Source of the DNA: Woeseiaceae bacterium
GTDB taxonomy: Bacteria > Pseudomonadota > Gammaproteobacteria > Steroidobacterales > Woeseiaceae
DNA length: 64,000 bases
Direction: 5' to 3'
Assembly: GCA_021773115.1 (NCBI GenBank)
Contig: JAJFKS010000006.1
Span: 62,001-126,000, forward strand
Shown: positions 22,859 through 31,726 of the stretch, piece by piece
How positions within the stretch are numbered: position 1 is the stretch's first letter
Layout: each line of letters begins with the position of its first letter
Program-made: the position numbers and the translations under genes
The notes under the pieces: model-generated
What the model saw: the letters and a program-made list of their open reading frames with translations, nothing else
What the model was told of the DNA's origin: nothing
Database searches by the model: none

Positions 22859-23793
22859 CAGTTTCGCTCCGCGATTCGCAAGCGCGCGCTGCGCGAGCGA
22901 CGGTTCTCGTTGACCTCGGCAGTCGTTGCTTTGACGGCCCTGCCAATCGCACTCAATTTCGGGCGAAATTCGTCCGGCATCGATGGCATGCCGCGATACT
23001 GTTCCGGCTCTCGTGAGGTATCGCGAACAAATCGCTTTACGATTCGATCTTCCAGCGAATGGAAACTGATGACACACAATCGGCCACCCTTGCGAAGCAC
23101 CGCGAGTGATTGCTGCAACACTGATTCGAGTTGTTCGAGCTCACCGTTGATCGCGATTCGGATTGCCTGAAAGGTTTTGGTCGCCGGATGCTTTTTCTGC
23201 GCCCGCGCCTTTCCCGGAACCGCCGCCTCTACCAGCTTCGCCAGCTGTAGCGTCGTCCGGACAGGCGATTCAACACGAGTCGATACGATTGCGTTGGCAA
23301 TGCGTTTCGCAAACGTTTCTTCACCGTAGGCGCGTAACACGTGAATCAGCTCCCGCTCTTCCACAGACTGAAGCCAGTCACTCGCCGACGTGCCTGAGTC
23401 CGGGTCCATTCGCATATCGAGTGGGCCGTCGCGGAGGAAACTGAAGCCGCGATGGGCTTCATCCAGTTGCGGCGAGGAGACTCCCAGGTCGAAGAGCAAT
23501 CCATCGACTCGTCCGAGCAGGTCTCTTTCACCAATGATTTTCTGAAGTTCTGCAAGCTCACCTCTAATTAGTTCAAAGCGCGGATCGTCGGTCAGGGAAA
23601 GTGGCGCTGAAGCAATTGCGTCCGGGTCTCGATCGATACCGATCAGTCGTCCGTTCGAATTAAGCCGCTTCAGAATCTCCCCGCTGTGACCTCCGCGACC
23701 GAACGTTCCATCGACGTAACAGCCGTCTTGTTTTATTTCCAGCCCTTCGAGGACCGGCCCCAGCAGTACCGGAACATGCTCGTTACTGCTCAT
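22858..23793 (-). CDS. rsmH: 16S rRNA m4C1402 methyltransferase
   Basis: HVPVLLGPVLEGL, YVDGTFGRGGHS, GLLFDLGVSSPQLDEAHRGFSF. Confidence 0.97.
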   Translation of the reverse strand: MSSNEHVPVLLGPVLEGLEIKQDGCYVDGTFGRGGHSGEILKRLNSNGRLIGIDRDPDAIASAPLSLTDDPRFELIRGELAELQKIIGERDLLGRVDGLLFDLGVSSPQLDEAHRGFSFLRDGPLDMRMDPDSGTSASDWLQSVEERELIHVLRAYGEETFAKRIANAIVSTRVESPVRTTLQLAKLVEAAVPGKARAQKKHPATKTFQAIRIAINGELEQLESVLQQSLAVLRKGGRLCVISFHSLEDRIVKRFVRDTSREPEQYRGMPSMPDEFRPKLSAIGRAVKATTAEVNENRRSRSARLRIAERN

Positions 23794-23808
23794 GCGATAA
23801 ACCGCCGC

Positions 23809-24258
23809 CTAGAAGGAAATTGATTCAAGGTCGGCGGGCATTTCACCGTCATCTTCTTCAGACAGCCATGCGTCGCGTTTCTCGTTCCAGGTTGCTTCAT
23901 CCCATAATTCAAACTTGTTGCCCTGACCGATCAGCATTGCTGTTCGCTCAAGGCTCGCGAATTCGCGGAGTTCTTTCGAAACCAGAATTCGCCCGTTGTT
24001 ATCCATGTCGACCTCGGTCGCATAACCGACCATAATTCGCACGATTCGCCGTGCGATTTTGTTCATGCTGGGCAGACGCACCAATTTTCGTTCGAGCTCT
24101 TCCCAGTCGGGCATCGGGTACACGAGGAGGCAGTGGTCCTTGTCGACAGTCACGATCAAATGGCCCTCACAACGGGCGATAAGCCGCTCCCGATACCGGG
24201 TCGGTATTGCCATACGCCCCTTGGCGTCCAGTGATACTTTCGTTGCCCCTCGAAACAC
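23809..24258 (-). CDS. mraZ: Transcriptional regulator MraZ
   Basis: FRGATKVSLDAKGRMAIPTRYRERL; GTG start at 24258 matches family N-termini; first gene of the dcw cluster. Confidence 0.95.
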   Translation of the reverse strand: MFRGATKVSLDAKGRMAIPTRYRERLIARCEGHLIVTVDKDHCLLVYPMPDWEELERKLVRLPSMNKIARRIVRIMVGYATEVDMDNNGRILVSKELREFASLERTAMLIGQGNKFELWDEATWNEKRDAWLSEEDDGEMPADLESISF

Positions 24259-24311
24259 GATGATTCGGACGTGCCTGGAATCGCTCTTCTGGCGCGATAT
24301 CCGGGCTGGGC

Positions 24312-24336
24312 GCCCAGTTCCTCCCACTTTTTTCCA
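24312..24336 (-). promoter_or_regulatory. MraZ-box operator
   Basis: Minus strand TGGAA-N5-TGGGA-N5-TGGGC, three 5-mers at exact 10-bp spacing, just upstream of mraZ. Confidence 0.85.
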
Positions 24337-24345
24337 CTTTTCAAC

Positions 24346-24374
24346 ACTATAGGGATGGCCCTTGTGGTGGTCAA
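24346..24374 (-). promoter_or_regulatory. Candidate sigma70 promoter of mraZ/dcw
   Basis: Minus strand TTGACC-(17 nt)-TATAGT, with the MraZ boxes immediately downstream. Confidence 0.8.
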
Positions 24375-24429
24375 CAACAGCTTGTAATTATTTGTTGTTG
24401 TACAGGGACTTAGGGGCGAACCAGTGGCT

Positions 24430-24458
24430 GAAAAAGGGCGAAGTGTGGCAAGCTTCGC
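24430..24458 (-). terminator. Candidate intrinsic terminator of the mtrCAB-like operon
   Basis: Minus strand GCGAAG-cttgccaca-CTTCGC followed by CCTTTTTC. Confidence 0.65.
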
Positions 24459-24479
24459 GCTAATAAAATCAGGTGCTTG
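24452..24479 (+). repeat. Copy A of a bipartite motif shared with 42646-42668 in inverted orientation
   Basis: GCTTCGCGCTA-7nt-CAGGTGCTTG, followed by TTCTTCGAC. Confidence 0.55.
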
Positions 24480-24511
24480 TAGCTACTTCTTCGACTGGCG
24501 CTGATGAAGGA

Positions 24512-24566
24512 GTCGGAAAATGGCGACAGGACCCATTCTCGGGTCTCACCCGGCAGAGACGCCGGG
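24512..24566. other. Hairpin cluster 3' of mtrB
   Basis: GTCG(gaaaatgg)CGAC, GGACCC(attctc)GGGTCT, CCCGGC(agagac)GCCGGG back to back; loops 2 and 3 contain complementary TCTC and GAGA. Confidence 0.6.
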
Positions 24567-24620
24567 CATCGCGCAAGCTCGCCTCAAAGACGCTCTGATA
24601 GTGATATAAGCCAATGAATA

Positions 24621-26741
24621 TTAAGGGTTTTTATTGCCGAGGCGGTAGCTGAAGCCGATTCCGACGATAAGGGCGTCGTCATCGTAAGGCCTTGCTCCGA
24701 GAGACAATATCACCGGAATCGCCGACGGGCTGACGCCGTCCAGCGACCAATCAGCCGTTTCGAATTGCTGATAGCGGACATCGATCCCCAGCGACAGCGT
24801 CGTGGAGCGTCGCCAGTCCAGTTTGAGCCTAAAGAAATCGAAGCTTGAGGTCAGGCTCGGGAACTGATCTGCTGCGGCGCCTGGTGTATCGATGCGGATT
24901 TTCGACTCGCCTTCCGACCGTGAGTAGTCGAGAGTCAGGTCAACGGCACCGCCAAGTTGGCGCAATCGCAGGCCTGCCCCATACAGCGTGAATTCATCAT
25001 CATGGCTTGCACGCCAGTCCTCACTGGCAAACTGCTCGCTGCCTGCCTGCCTGGATTCGAGTTTTTCAAAGCCACTGTTCACGAACAGGGACTTTGTGTC
25101 GGAGATGGTCCAGCTGACATCCGCGGTAACAGACAGCTCATCGCCGGAAAGCAGCCCAAGTCGCGACTGCGTGTATTCATCTTCAGCCTGTAGCCCGCTG
25201 ATCGAAATCGCCAGCGGCAGTTCAGACGGCGACCAGGAAAATCGCAATTCGCCGAAGCGGCGGTAACGATAGGCAAGATTGTATTTGCGTAAGACGGGAT
25301 TCTGGTCGAACGATAATGCGACTGACTCGTTATATTGATCGATGTCCCGTTCCGATACGCCACCTCGTGTGTCGATTTCCAGAGATGACGTCGGTCGCCA
25401 GCGCACCCTGCCCCAGCCCGTGTCCTCCGACTGGCTCTTGACTTCCTGATTATCGCGATCGGTGTCCACTCGATCATAGCCGCCGGAAACCCGAACCGTA
25501 TCAAACAAGTCGTAGTCAGCGCTCAGCTTCAGCTTGCCCCGCTCGAAACTGTAGGGTGTGTTCATTTCGGCATCGCCGCTCAGGACGCTGTCAACAATGA
25601 CGCGCTCCCATAAGGCCTCTGGCGTCTTATTGTCTCGTTTGTCGAAGCGATAACTTAGATTGACCCGCGATTTTCTGATTGGCCTTGTACTTAACGCGAA
25701 CGCCAGATTCGTCGTATCGACGTCACCACCCAGGGAGTTGCGTGGCAGGGGTGCTGGATTGAGGGCAGGATTCGTCGTATAGGCGAGAAAACCCGCGTCC
25801 TGGTCGATATTACCCAGTGCGGCCGAGGCACTGATAACTGTCCTGTAACGCGGCATCGAATAGCCACCCGATAGCGTTAGCTGCTGAAACTGGTTATCCG
25901 GTGGCTGTGCACGCAGTAGCGTGTCAGTGCCCAGTGGCGCGCTAAACGAAAACGGCTGCTGCCAGCGCGTGGCAGCATCGCTGCTCTCGAAGTCGGAGAG
26001 ATGCCAGCCGAGTAACACGAAACCGCTTTCTGCGTCATAACGCAGGCCAAGATCGACGCTGTCGGTCGTATAATCAAATGACGCAGGCAACAGACTTGCA
26101 TTGCTGAAGGTAGAGCCGCCCGCGATTTTCAGACCATCGTATTGCTGGCGGCGTAATTCAGCCGAAATACTGAATTGATTTGGCAGTTGGTAACGACCAC
26201 CCAGTTCAAGAATTCGCCGGTCACTCTGAATCGGCCGCGGTGTCAGGCTGGCATCGAGCGCAGTGAACTGTGAGGTCAGCGGCGCAGGTGCCCAGCCACC
26301 CGGGAGCAGCAGGTCCCCGTTTGTCGAATTCTGAAAAATACTCGAGCTTGTATCGAATCGTCGGCGCGGAATATCCCGCCACGAAACATTGATCTCGTAA
26401 ACGCCAGGCCGCCCGGCCTCAACGTGTGCGCGACGTGAATCAAGTCCAAGATCAGCAACTTCCCATTGCACTCGATAGCCATCGCTCGCGTATCGGCCCT
26501 CACCGTCGACGTTTGCGTAGGCACCCTTGTCATCGTAGCCGTTGGCATCGCCGAGGTAGGCGGAGTCGTCGCTAACACTGCTGACACCCAGCCGAAAATC
26601 GGCGCTGTGTCCTTCAGCAAATGGACAGTATTCGCAGACCCACTCGCTGGTGTCCGGAGCATCCGCCATGGTCGACGCGGCCATCAGTAGCAGCGTGCCT
26701 GCCGACAGGGCCCTGTATCCGGTGCGCGACGTGGTCATCAT
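24621..26741 (-). CDS. MtrB/PioB family decaheme-associated outer-membrane beta-barrel protein
   Basis: Signal peptide, N-terminal CXXC (WVCEYCPF), many alternating amphipathic beta strands, C-terminal VGIGFSYRLGNKNP; ATG at 26741 overlaps the upstream stop. Confidence 0.88.
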   Translation of the reverse strand: MMTTSRTGYRALSAGTLLLMAASTMADAPDTSEWVCEYCPFAEGHSADFRLGVSSVSDDSAYLGDANGYDDKGAYANVDGEGRYASDGYRVQWEVADLGLDSRRAHVEAGRPGVYEINVSWRDIPRRRFDTSSSIFQNSTNGDLLLPGGWAPAPLTSQFTALDASLTPRPIQSDRRILELGGRYQLPNQFSISAELRRQQYDGLKIAGGSTFSNASLLPASFDYTTDSVDLGLRYDAESGFVLLGWHLSDFESSDAATRWQQPFSFSAPLGTDTLLRAQPPDNQFQQLTLSGGYSMPRYRTVISASAALGNIDQDAGFLAYTTNPALNPAPLPRNSLGGDVDTTNLAFALSTRPIRKSRVNLSYRFDKRDNKTPEALWERVIVDSVLSGDAEMNTPYSFERGKLKLSADYDLFDTVRVSGGYDRVDTDRDNQEVKSQSEDTGWGRVRWRPTSSLEIDTRGGVSERDIDQYNESVALSFDQNPVLRKYNLAYRYRRFGELRFSWSPSELPLAISISGLQAEDEYTQSRLGLLSGDELSVTADVSWTISDTKSLFVNSGFEKLESRQAGSEQFASEDWRASHDDEFTLYGAGLRLRQLGGAVDLTLDYSRSEGESKIRIDTPGAAADQFPSLTSSFDFFRLKLDWRRSTTLSLGIDVRYQQFETADWSLDGVSPSAIPVILSLGARPYDDDALIVGIGFSYRLGNKNP

Positions 26742-27679
26742 CGCATTAACTTCGAACCGGACAGATGGTTCGATCCATGTACCTGGGAGTGGCAATTCAT
26801 GCAACTTTGTCCAAGTAAGTACTGCGACGGCAGGTCCGACGCCAGGCCATCGGTGCCATAGGCGATGCTGGGATGACCCGCCTGCGCATGGCAGCCCTGG
26901 CACAAAAGCGGCGCGCGTTTTGTCAGCATGCCCGAGTGATTCGAGCCATGTGCTGCGTGACACAAGCCACAGTCCTCACTAACTGGCGCGTGCTCCCACA
27001 GGAACGGGCCACGTTTTTCGGCGTGACAGTCAACGCAAGTATCGTTAAGGGTCTGCCGCGCCATAATGTTGGATGCATCGTCGGCATGCGTACTGTGGCA
27101 GCCGGTACACGTCATCTTGTCGTCGAAAAGCGGATGCCCGAAGGCTTTTAGCGTGTCATTACGCTGTCGCTGGTGGCAATTGCCGCAAACCTCGACCTGT
27201 GTCGCGACCTGCTGCACAGCATCTACCGCTGCGTGGCTGGTATGACAATCCGAGCAAGCAAGCTCATCGCTCGGGTGTGCACCATTGTGCCAGCCAAAAC
27301 CGACATCATTGCTGTGACAGTCCAGGCACATTCCGTTTTGTGCTTCGATTGACGCCACCGACCCTGGGTGGAAGGCAAAAATCGCCGGTCTTTCCGCGCC
27401 GCGTCGCACGCGCCCTGCGTGCGAGTCGCCGGGCCCGTGGCACGCCTCGCATTGCAACTGTCCGTGCCCAAAAGGACCGCGAGCATCCGACGGCACCGCG
27501 TGCTTCGTCTTGAAGATTGCCAGCGTCGTCGCATTATCGTGACAAGACAGGCAGGTATCAGCACCCTTGCGGCTGTATTCGGAGTCCTGGCCACGGACAT
27601 TTGATACGGCGACAGTCAGGAGGAGGACTGTCGCCATAAGCAGAGCGAAAATCCTCACCCAAGCGCCTCCGATGTCCAC
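26738..27679 (-). CDS. Decaheme c-type cytochrome, MtrA/DmsE family
   Basis: Signal peptide and ten CXXCH motifs (CLSCH, CEACH, CLDCH, CSDCH, CGNCH, CTGCH, CVDCH, CGLCH, CQGCH, CMNCH). Confidence 0.93.
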   Translation of the reverse strand: MDIGGAWVRIFALLMATVLLLTVAVSNVRGQDSEYSRKGADTCLSCHDNATTLAIFKTKHAVPSDARGPFGHGQLQCEACHGPGDSHAGRVRRGAERPAIFAFHPGSVASIEAQNGMCLDCHSNDVGFGWHNGAHPSDELACSDCHTSHAAVDAVQQVATQVEVCGNCHQRQRNDTLKAFGHPLFDDKMTCTGCHSTHADDASNIMARQTLNDTCVDCHAEKRGPFLWEHAPVSEDCGLCHAAHGSNHSGMLTKRAPLLCQGCHAQAGHPSIAYGTDGLASDLPSQYLLGQSCMNCHSQVHGSNHLSGSKLMR

Positions 27680-29911
27680 CTAGTTGAAGTCAAACTCACC
27701 GACACCGTGCACCACTTTGACATCTGCAGTTCGGCCGGGCCCGTGGCATAGCTGACAGGTCTCTACACCCGAGGAAATCAGGGCGCTGTCCGCCGCCTTG
27801 GTTGCCGCGAAATCACCACCGTTTTGCAACATGTGCTGTTTCGCCAGATCACTGCTATGGCAGGCTGAACAAACTGATGAATTAGGCGACACCACAAGGT
27901 CATCGGTCGGTGATAGCAAGTCGGCACCCACATCAATAGTCGTGGCAAGAACATTCGCCGGATCGACCGGATAGTATCCGCCTTCAACGTGGCAGCCTTC
28001 GCAGTTGTTCAGGCGACCTGGATAAACAAAGTCGAAGCTATGCGGAGCGTTTCCAAATCCGCAAACCTCATACGGCTGCCCACTGACCTCGGATCCGTGC
28101 AATGCATGGATCATGTACTTCATATCGATCGAAACATCGTCGCTCCCGAATTCGACCGCACAGTTGCCCGCACGGCGATTGATATCGGTTGCATTCGGAT
28201 TGTGGCAGGTGACGCAAACCTCAGGATTGTCTGTACGATTGTTGCCGTGCATTGACAAGCTCTTATGACAGTCAGCGCACTTCGTGATTGCGACGGCGTT
28301 GCGGCGCGCGACTGGCGCCGCATCCGTAACGGCTGCGTAGGCAACAGCATTTGTTACCGCGACCCTTTCAATGACGCCGTTGACATCGACCGCCGGATGA
28401 CCATCCATCGTGACCGCCAAACTACCGGACACGCTGGCAGGCACCGGTATCGGTGACGTGACACTAAAGATGCCGCCGCCCTCAGCGACGGATGTGCCAC
28501 CACAGGCTGTCAACGGATTCATCGACAATGGCTGACCCGGCGCGGCGCCGGTATCCGTATTTGCGTAGTCACGGGTATTCCACGCGATGCCGATCGCCAG
28601 TCGACTCGCGCCACCGGCACAGGTTGTAAAGACGACGTCATTCTGAATGTCGTACGGTGCATCGCCATTGGTGGGATCTGTGACGGAGAAGCGAACGACC
28701 GGTGTTTCGCCGACACCGGTATTGCTGACGTCAACGATATTGTACTGGAATCCCTCGCTGGCGAGTGCCGCCGGTATCTCATGCGCGACTGCTGTTCTGG
28801 CATCGCCATTATTAATCGTAGCGTCCGGTCCGTGACAATCCAGGCATTGCGTATCGTCAGTGAAGGTAAAGTTTCCAGGATGCCCGCCATTCGCAAAATC
28901 GATGTCGTCGTGACATGAGCCACAAGTTTCTCGATTGGCGACCAACCGCCAGTTGCTCGCATCGGGCGTATCCGCGTCAGACTCATCGTGGCAGGTTGAG
29001 CAATTGCGGACGTCCTGCGGAAATATGACACCGGAATAGTCATGCAGCGCGCCACCGAAGCCGATAACTGAATATCCGTTCGCAAGACTTGCACCGTTGT
29101 GAATCTTGTGGATCATCACTTTCATGTCCACTTTGCCACCCCAGGCCTCGTTCACCGTATCGCCGTCAATTGAAGACGGGTTGTGGCAAGTGACACAGTA
29201 GGTCACATCCGTTCTGGCGCCACCGTGAAACTCAAGCACGTCGTGGCATGCATTGCAGGTGTCGTTGTCGACGATGTCACGGGTAAACGTTGGCACACCT
29301 CCCGCCGGAACGAAGTCGAAAATTCCATTCGAGGAATTGGGCGCCTGGCCACGAATCTCGATACCCAGCCGATGACTCTTGCTCGCGTCAAACACCGGAC
29401 CGCCGGGGTAGGCGGTTAGCGCCTGAGCAAAGGTGTATGAATAAGTGCCGTCCGCATTATCGGTGAACGTACCCGAAGTGGCCGTCTCCGTATTGGCCTG
29501 GGCATTTGGAATGCCCGCACTGTTGCGCGTCACGTAAGACTGCCATTCGCTCGATCCGCCGCTGGACAATGGCGCCGGGGACAATTGCGACAGCACGAAT
29601 CGTATATCGCCGGCGGGCAGCCCAAATAGGCCCTGGGTAAGGTCATTGCTCAGCCTGAGTTCTACCGTCGGAGCACCTCCCCCGCTGGGTACTGATACGC
29701 TGGTAACCTCAATGTTGATCGAAGTCGCGCTGTCTACGGGTACCCCGTTGCCACTCGATGGACCCGGCGGCCCCGGTGGACCTGCAGTACCCGGTGGACC
29801 GGCGGCACCTGTGGCGCCCGCGCTGCCATCGCTGCCGCTACAACCCGTTAACAAAATCGCTGAGATTATTAGGCTGGCCCAAATAGCCTGCTGACATATC
29901 CGGTAGTGCAT
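27680..29911 (-). CDS. OmcA/MtrC family decaheme c-type cytochrome, outer-membrane lipoprotein
   Basis: Lipobox LLTGC, collagen-like tract GATGAAGPPGTAGPPGPPGP, ten CXXCH motifs as 5+5; ATG at 29911 with upstream GGGGA. Confidence 0.92.
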   Translation of the reverse strand: MHYRICQQAIWASLIISAILLTGCSGSDGSAGATGAAGPPGTAGPPGPPGPSSGNGVPVDSATSINIEVTSVSVPSGGGAPTVELRLSNDLTQGLFGLPAGDIRFVLSQLSPAPLSSGGSSEWQSYVTRNSAGIPNAQANTETATSGTFTDNADGTYSYTFAQALTAYPGGPVFDASKSHRLGIEIRGQAPNSSNGIFDFVPAGGVPTFTRDIVDNDTCNACHDVLEFHGGARTDVTYCVTCHNPSSIDGDTVNEAWGGKVDMKVMIHKIHNGASLANGYSVIGFGGALHDYSGVIFPQDVRNCSTCHDESDADTPDASNWRLVANRETCGSCHDDIDFANGGHPGNFTFTDDTQCLDCHGPDATINNGDARTAVAHEIPAALASEGFQYNIVDVSNTGVGETPVVRFSVTDPTNGDAPYDIQNDVVFTTCAGGASRLAIGIAWNTRDYANTDTGAAPGQPLSMNPLTACGGTSVAEGGGIFSVTSPIPVPASVSGSLAVTMDGHPAVDVNGVIERVAVTNAVAYAAVTDAAPVARRNAVAITKCADCHKSLSMHGNNRTDNPEVCVTCHNPNATDINRRAGNCAVEFGSDDVSIDMKYMIHALHGSEVSGQPYEVCGFGNAPHSFDFVYPGRLNNCEGCHVEGGYYPVDPANVLATTIDVGADLLSPTDDLVVSPNSSVCSACHSSDLAKQHMLQNGGDFAATKAADSALISSGVETCQLCHGPGRTADVKVVHGVGEFDFN

Positions 29912-30019
29912 AGATTTCCCCGTTTGTGCGGCGCGGCGGAGCGCATTCACGCGCGTCTCTTGTGTAGTACATCTTTTAGCAGTTGCAGATGGATATTCTT
30001 ATCGTGTGAATGCACAGCG

Positions 30020-30034
30020 TAATTGCGGCAATTA
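30020..30034. promoter_or_regulatory. Inverted repeat in the divergent intergenic region (possible operator)
   Basis: TAATTGC-G-GCAATTA, perfect 7-1-7. Confidence 0.4.
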
Positions 30035-30110
30035 CCTACAGGGATATCTGTCCGTTCGTGAAACAATCAGCTGTGGTTAGATTGTCGTCAATCAAAACAG
30101 GGTATAAGCG

Positions 30111-30719
30111 ATGCAACAAATGAGCGGAATTATTCTCTTGATTATGCTCGGCCTGCCAGGAGCCGCGTTGGCAAGCGACTTGCAGGCTACCATCGGCGCC
30201 TGCGCCGACTGTCACGGCGACAATGGCGTCAGCCGGTGGGATGACGTACCCACGATCGCTGGCATCGATGCCTTTGTTGGCTCGGAAGCACTGTTTATTT
30301 ATCGCGACAGGGAACGGCCCTGTTCCAAGTCAGACTATCGCCAGGGTGATACCGCGCGCGCCGCCACCGACATGTGCGAAATCGTCAGCCAAATCAGCGA
30401 CACTATGATTGAAGACATTGCAGCGCATTTCAGCGAGCTGCCGTTTGTTGCCGCACAGCAGGATTTCGACGCTGCCAAGGCGGCGCTTGGCCAAACAATT
30501 CACGAACAAAGCTGCGAACGCTGTCATTCGGGAGGCGGCAGCAAGGCTGACGACGAAGCCAGCATCCTCGCAGGACAATGGAGTGGCTACCTTAGAACGG
30601 CATTTGCCGAATACGCATCGGGTCAACGTGAGCAGCTTGACAAGATGAAAGCGGCTATGGACTCACTCAGCGCCGAAGATACTGATGCTTTGATTCACTA
30701 CTATGCCAGCCAGCAATGA
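30111..30719 (+). CDS. Diheme c-type cytochrome (c4/FccB-like)
   Basis: Signal peptide; two CXXCH motifs (CADCH, CERCH) in two c-type domains. Confidence 0.85.
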   Translation: MQQMSGIILLIMLGLPGAALASDLQATIGACADCHGDNGVSRWDDVPTIAGIDAFVGSEALFIYRDRERPCSKSDYRQGDTARAATDMCEIVSQISDTMIEDIAAHFSELPFVAAQQDFDAAKAALGQTIHEQSCERCHSGGGSKADDEASILAGQWSGYLRTAFAEYASGQREQLDKMKAAMDSLSAEDTDALIHYYASQQ

Positions 30720-31090
30720 GCAGCGTCGCTCCCGACCGATTGGTGTTGGAGAATCTTTTCGCCGCGATTGACGCGATGGATACCGCGAGGTTTACCGATT
30801 TCTTTAAAGACGATGCACTATTCCGCTTCGGGTCAGCACCCGTAACCGCCGGCAAAGCAGCGATCGCCGAGGCGGTCAGTGAATTTTTCAGGAGCATCGC
30901 GGCCCTTCGGCACGATATTGACTTTGTGATATCCCAGGGTGACGCAATAGTTGTCGAAGGTTGTGTGACTTACACCCGACATGACGGTCGTCGTGTCGTT
31001 CTCCCTTTCGCCAACATAATCACGATGGATGGATCAAAGATCGCTAATTACAAAATCTACCTGGACATCGCGCCGCTGTATGCGGACTAA
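30716..31090 (+). CDS. NTF2-like / SnoaL-like domain protein
   Basis: LENLFAAIDAMDTARFTDFFKDDALFRFGSAPVTAGKAAIAEAVSEFF pattern of the NTF2-like fold; overlaps the preceding stop. Confidence 0.75.
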   Translation: MSSVAPDRLVLENLFAAIDAMDTARFTDFFKDDALFRFGSAPVTAGKAAIAEAVSEFFRSIAALRHDIDFVISQGDAIVVEGCVTYTRHDGRRVVLPFANIITMDGSKIANYKIYLDIAPLYAD

Positions 31091-31096
31091 CCCACT

Positions 31097-31726
31097 GTGC
31101 AAGAAGACAACGTGAAAACTCCATCGAAGCTCTGGGCCAAACCCCGCAGCAAGTGGCTGCTCGGTATTCCAATCGGTGCGTTTCTGGCGTTCGCCCTGGG
31201 TGCGATTGGCCTTGGCACGACCAACTACGTATTGCATGCAAGCAGCACAACAGCGTTTTGCTACACCTGTCATTCGCATGAAAATTTCATAAAACCCGAG
31301 TATGAAGCGTCCAGCCATTTTGCCAATGCATCCGGAGTTCGAGCAACCTGCGCCGATTGCCATCTGCCGCACGACAACTGGTTCGAACTGGTCTGGACGA
31401 AAATGGTCGTATCGCTGGATGTCATTCCGGAGTTAGCGGGAAAACTGGATACTGCGGAGAAATACGAGGCTCATCGAGCCGACATGGCGCAAACGGTATG
31501 GCGACATTTCAAGGAAAATGACTCCAAATTTTGCCGTAGCTGCCACAGCATCGAGGCAATGGACCTGGCTGCGCAGAATAGAACATCAGCACGACGGCAT
31601 TCACAAGCCGAAGAAAATGGGCAGACCTGTATCGACTGCCATTACGGCATAGTTCACAAAGAACCTGAAAATGCGACTACGTTATTTGACGCAATCGCCG
31701 CCGAGTTTGCCGAACCGTCCGAATAA
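31097..31726 (+). CDS. NapC/NirT/CymA family membrane-anchored tetraheme cytochrome c
   Basis: N-terminal TM anchor then four CXXCH motifs (CYTCH, CADCH, CRSCH, CIDCH); FCYTCHSHENFIKPEYEASSHFANASGVRATCADCHLP. Confidence 0.9.
   Translation: MQEDNVKTPSKLWAKPRSKWLLGIPIGAFLAFALGAIGLGTTNYVLHASSTTAFCYTCHSHENFIKPEYEASSHFANASGVRATCADCHLPHDNWFELVWTKMVVSLDVIPELAGKLDTAEKYEAHRADMAQTVWRHFKENDSKFCRSCHSIEAMDLAAQNRTSARRHSQAEENGQTCIDCHYGIVHKEPENATTLFDAIAAEFAEPSE

Noticed and set aside
24501-24530. CTGATGA...GAAA reminiscent of a hammerhead ribozyme core
   Set aside because: No stem II/III arrangement or cleavage-site context; local stems pair differently
30082-30095. TTGTC-gtca-ATCAA as an FNR/Anr-like site
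   Set aside because: Only one perfect half-site and 15 bp from the cyt c ATG, a poor position for activation; cannot be supported without promoter mapping
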